A DNA stretch of 64,000 nt from Pestalotiopsis fici W106-1 (taxonomy: Eukaryota > Ascomycota > Sordariomycetes > Amphisphaeriales > Sporocadaceae), in contig NW_006917095.1 in assembly GCF_000516985.1 (NCBI RefSeq), positions 1,117,449-1,181,448 of the forward strand. Direction: 5' to 3'. The notes beneath the pieces were generated by a model that saw nothing but the letters and a program-made list of their open reading frames with translations, was not told the origin of the DNA and searched no databases. Both the position numbers and the translations under genes were made by a program. Shown here in pieces: positions 60,420 to 64,000 of the stretch; the first letter of the stretch is position 1, and each line of letters opens with the position of its first letter.

Positions 60420-61371
60420 CTACTCGGCAGTCTTCTTCTTCTGGCTGGCACCGCTCTTGACACGCTTGGCGACAGGGCGGTTGATGTGGTCCTCGGGAAT
60501 CCAGCTGGCGTCGAACTTCTCGGCACCGGTGGCAACACCCTCGCCGCCAGACAGAGGCTCGGCCTCGACAACCTTGGCCTTCTTGGGAGCTCTCTGCTTC
60601 TTGGCCTGGGGGAAGAAGGCCTCAATGTAAGTCTTGTAGACAAAGTAAGAGACACCAGAGAAAGCGGCACCGAGGACGAGGTACAAGAAGATGCTAGTTT
60701 TACCATTAGTGACAGCTTAGGATCAACATTCTGTTGTCAAGTACTTACATCTGGGGGTCAAAGATGCTGGTGGGGGCCTCGACAATGCTGACGGTCTGCT
60801 CGGTAACGCCAATCTGGAAGATGTTGCCGCTCTGGGTAGAAACGACGGCACCAAGGGAGAGACGAAGGTCCTGGGGGTTCATGTCCAGAACGAACGAGTA
60901 AGGCAGCGACTGGGTCTCGCCAGCGGGGATGATGGCATCGTAGCGGACAGTGCTCAGGTTGCGGACAATGCCGACCGAGGGGTGGGCATTCTCGGGCAGA
61001 GGCTGCAGGGTGTGAAGCGAGCCACCGACAAAGGCGAACTGGATGGGCTCGTCCTCGTGGTTGGCAATCTCGATCACGGCCTTGGTGGGACGTCCGTTGA
61101 CCAGCTTGACGCCAAAGATGTCGGCCTCGGGGAAGGTGGCAGAGATATCGGCACGGAGCTCGGGGGTGTTCTCAGGGTTACCGGCGTCCTCGTCGATAGG
61201 CTATGGTGAAATCAAACATGTTAGCTACGACACAATGCACTGACACTTACGAACTATAGTGATGGGTATAGCTTCGCTGGGGAAGAGGCAACCTACAGAG
61301 TGTTCCTGGGCGAAGACGGAGGCAACACGAAGCGCCAGAGCGGCAAGAGCCGAGTACTTGAGAGCGACCAT
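60420..61371 (-). CDS. IRC22: ER membrane protein IRC22 / TRAP-alpha (SSR1) family
   Basis: Three exons: 61297-61371, 60749-61200 and 60420-60693 (266 aa). The signal peptide MVALKYSALAALALRVASVFA comes from exon 1. The donor chosen is GTAGGT at 61296, because it is the only one that keeps phase with exon 2; a stronger-looking GTAAGT 40 nt downstream gives the wrong frame. The luminal domain reads ADISATFPEADIFGVKLVNG, IANHEDEPIQFAFVGGSL and VRYDAIIPAGETQSLPYSF. A transmembrane helix (LYLVLGAAFSGVSYFVYK) follows, then a Lys-rich cytosolic tail. The family is related to the alpha subunit of the translocon-associated (TRAP) complex and sits in the ER membrane; its fungal role is poorly defined. 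Confidence 0.85.
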
Positions 61372-61971
61372 GTTGGGATGGAGATTGACCAGTGAGATTG
61401 GGACGGAGCAGTCAGGGAGAAAGAAGAAGACGGAGGAAGGAAAGGAGTCAATGAAATAAGTCAATTGACCCGGGACAAGAGTGCGGAGAGGATACGGACA
61501 GGTCAGTAGTAGGTTAGTAAAGTGACGCCTTATTACATATGGGAGCTCTCCCTCATCAAAAAGTTATTGTGTGAACGTGGCCATTGACCCCCTGGAGGTC
61601 GACAAGGTCTGGCCAATAGGCGGCGATAATCTGGACGCTGAGAGTGGATCCCGCTCAGCTTGGCCGACTGGCCGCTTAGGGGCCTCGACATAAGCTTAGC
61701 TCCAATATGTCCAGAGCTGAGCACCCTCCCAAAAACGTTGGAGCTTCTAGAATGATCACCAGGGTCCCAATATCCGCCGCATCGGAGGGATGACCGATAC
61801 AATGATATCCATTGACACTGATCAATTACCATTGTTTGATACGTGATTTGGCGATATTCATGACAACAGCCATCGGCACGAAAGTTTCCCTTTTGCTCGA
61901 AAGTCCATCAATAATAGGTGGTATACTAATGTATAGATGCTCACTGAACGCTCACCAGTATGGCAATGCAA
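61372..61971. other. Short intergenic spacer
   Basis: IRC22 upstream region and fumarylacetoacetase 3' flank. Nothing recognisable. Confidence 0.5.
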
Positions 61972-63283
61972 CTATAATGGCTTGGCTGGGGTGATGAAGC
62001 CAGTACATTCACCAAAGCCAACACCATCACCACAAAATGCCGTCATCCGCACACCATCTCCATCCTGTAGATATGTTCTCTTTGCTCCGTCCGACAGGGC
62101 AAACTCGACCTTGCCGCCCTTGGTCATCTCCAACAAACAGCCATGCTCATCATCGCCAACGCCGGAAACGGTGCCGGTTGCGAGAACGTCACCCGTGTTG
62201 AGATTGCAGCCATTGACAGTCTTTTGCACCACCAAGTCTCGAAAGGTCCAGTACATCCAGGAAACATTGGCCGTGCATAGTTTGGTCGATGTGCCATCCC
62301 GAAGGAGCTCCGCCTCGAGCTTGATGTTGTAGCTCGGCTTTGCCTTCTTTTCGTGAAGGAACACCGGCGCCGGGATTTCTTTGGCGGGAGCCTCCGTCGC
62401 AAATGGCTCCAGGGCATCCAGCGGAATGACCCATGGAGATATCGAGGTGGAGAAGCTCTTTCCGTTCATCGGTCCGAGTGGAACCATCTCGAGACCTTGG
62501 ATATCGCGGGCTAAAGAATTATTGTCAATCACCATGTCCGACAAGAAGGGTAAGTTTCTTTTCAAGGCGACTTACCACTCCAGTCGTTGAGCAAGACCAG
62601 ACCAAAAATGTGATCATCCGCATCCTCGAGCTTGACGCTCTCGCCCATCTTGGTAGGCTTGCCTACAATGGCAGCGAATTCAAGCTCATAGTCCATGGCT
62701 CTGCTAGCCCCAAACTCCACCGTCTCGCCAGCTCGGTACATTCCATTGGGCCTCTGTACTGGTGTACCCGACACGACAATTGTCGAAGAGGTTCCTGAAT
62801 AGCCGACTGGATAGTGGAGAAACGCTGGTGGCATTGAACGTTTTCCAAAGACGGCCTCTCCAGCGTTCAAGACATGTTCTTTTGAGCAGGAAAAGTCCGT
62901 GAACCCGGCGACCTTGATGGGTAAATGAAGTTCGACGTCTTCTAATTTAAATCCATATTTGTCCAGGACCGCCTTGTCAGCCAGAATCGATCCCAATTGC
63001 TTTCTGAGCTGCTGTAGTTCTGGTTTGCTTAAACCAGCAAGGTCGTTGAGTGTGCACTGGGATACAAATCAGCTCTGTGCTCGAGAACAAGGATATTTTC
63101 AGACAGACGAACTTGTTTGAGGGCTGATTTGACTTGATCGGTAACGTCCAAAGTCAGATCGGATAGAAACACAACCTTGTCTGCTAGCCGGGTGACTACT
63201 GCTCTCTCCCGGTGGGCGTCACCAACGGTGCTTGCGATACCATATGGGATATTGGCAAGCGAAAAGTGGTCCGAGTATGCCAT
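61972..63283 (-). CDS. fahA: Fumarylacetoacetase (fumarylacetoacetate hydrolase)
   Basis: Three exons: 63113-63283, 62576-63056 and 61972-62510 (396 aa). The start is YSDHFSLANIPYGIAS, the usual FAH opening. A 56-bp intron with an unusual GTTCGT donor must be removed to join SALKQ to CTLNDLAGLSKPEL; reading through hits a stop. The catalytic domain shows FTDFSCSKEHVLNAGE (catalytic His), FLHYPVGYSGTSSTIVVSG, AMDYELEFAAIVG (metal Glu), LLNDWSARDIQGLEMVPLG and NGKSFSTSISPWVIPLD. It splits fumarylacetoacetate to fumarate and acetoacetate, the last step of phenylalanine/tyrosine breakdown. No homogentisate dioxygenase or maleylacetoacetate isomerase lies within the window. At 396 aa it is slightly shorter than usual (about 420-430), so a paralogue is possible. 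Confidence 0.88.
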
Positions 63284-64000
63284 GATGAAAATGAAGGGCC
63301 TACAATCCTTGTGAGAATTTCACGATTATGAGCTGAGAATCGTCAGATTGAAGATGCCAGCGACGAGATAATACTCCTCTCCTCTATCCCCTCCATCTAT
63401 CTGCCCATCGCGGTTCAACAAGAACCCCCGGCTGGGGCTTGAGCCAGTGCCCCGCCCCCGCTGTTCCGCCAGACACTACCCCTACTTCTGCTACGGAGCA
63501 CTAGATCCAGGAACCGAGCAGGCCGAGATACACCTATTACCAACCGAACTGAACGCGTTTCAAATCCATTCATGATTAAGGACGAAACTTTATGCTTACA
63601 AACCAGAATTTTATGCTGTAATATCATTATACACTCCAAGCACTGACATTTTCTGGCATCATTGTGCGGTGGTTTTGATCTACAAGGTTGTTCTTGACGT
63701 GCAATAGGTACCTATGAACGGAATATGCACCAATGTATTAATAACTGATTTTTGGCGGATAGCGCGTCTATTAAATCATCACCTTATGAAAACACTTTGC
63801 TATAGCTAAATAATTTATAATCTCAAAGCACGTCACTCACAATATGCTTTCTTCTCGTCACGTAACTTGGCAATATATCACAGAACTACATGGTATATAC
63901 ATATTTTGGCAATTCTTTTATTCTATAATATTGTTCGGTATCCGCGCAGCCAAATTGATCCAATGCTATAACAGCATAGCTTTCTTATTTGGGAGGAATG
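63284..64000. other. Right-edge intergenic sequence
   Basis: Upstream region of fumarylacetoacetase, becoming AT-rich towards the edge. No gene recognised. Confidence 0.5.

Noticed and set aside
1..64000. tRNA genes, rRNA, CRISPR arrays, intact transposons
   Set aside because: Scanned by eye for B-box-like GTTCGA motifs, regular spacer arrays, terminal repeats and transposase or reverse-transcriptase motifs; none convincing. A dedicated search could still find a tRNA missed here.

Overview
The window is nuclear DNA of a filamentous ascomycete. Genes are split by short introns (mostly 50-150 bp, GT..AG, CTAAC/CTGAC-like branch sites), intergenic spacers run 0.5-3.5 kb with long T, A and CT runs, and the proteins are of Pezizomycotina type (IRC22, DUF3431, Pth11-like rhodopsin fold, 2EXR-like, POT1, DUG3). 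The style suggests Sordariomycetes, perhaps Hypocreales, but this is inference. No prokaryotic operon, CRISPR array, rRNA, convincing tRNA or intact transposon was seen. Exon boundaries below were worked out by eye from splice consensus, reading phase and remembered family conservation.

Layout. 1-3.7 kb: no gene. 3.7-12.4 kb: DUG3 glutamine amidotransferase (-), an Aro8-like aminotransferase (-), a C2H2 zinc-finger protein (+) and a 2EXR/F-box-like protein (-). 14-19.4 kb: a cystinosin-like PQ-loop transporter (+), a Tna1-like MFS permease (+) and kynurenine formamidase (-). 19.9-26 kb: a Cys-rich single-pass membrane protein (-), a gene-poor stretch with a probable UstYa/DUF3328 relic, and a Pth11/rhodopsin-like receptor (+) with a GC-AG intron. 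27.9-45.6 kb is mostly housekeeping: RPC53 (-), UreD (-), cohesin SCC3/STAG (+), a DUF3431 protein (+), POT1 (-) and importin alpha (+). 46.7-49.2 kb: a secreted copper amine oxidase (-). 49.7-53.5 kb: an accessory island with an uncharacterised membrane-anchored fungal protein (-), an internal duplication inside it, detached-looking 5' exons, and a pair of diverged direct repeats on either side with a RIP-like bias. 53.8-55.6 kb: a cytochrome P450 (-). After about 3 kb without a gene come a Cys-rich/Ser-Thr-rich membrane sensor-like protein (+), IRC22/TRAP-alpha (-) and a fumarylacetoacetase (-).

How the genes relate. Most are independent housekeeping genes. The one functional theme is tryptophan/kynurenine/NAD and aromatic amino-acid handling: the Aro8-like transaminase, kynurenine formamidase next to a nicotinate-permease-like MFS carrier, and a fumarylacetoacetase far to the right. 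The parts most worth a second look are the 49.7-53.5 kb island and the UstYa-like relic at 23.5-23.9 kb.
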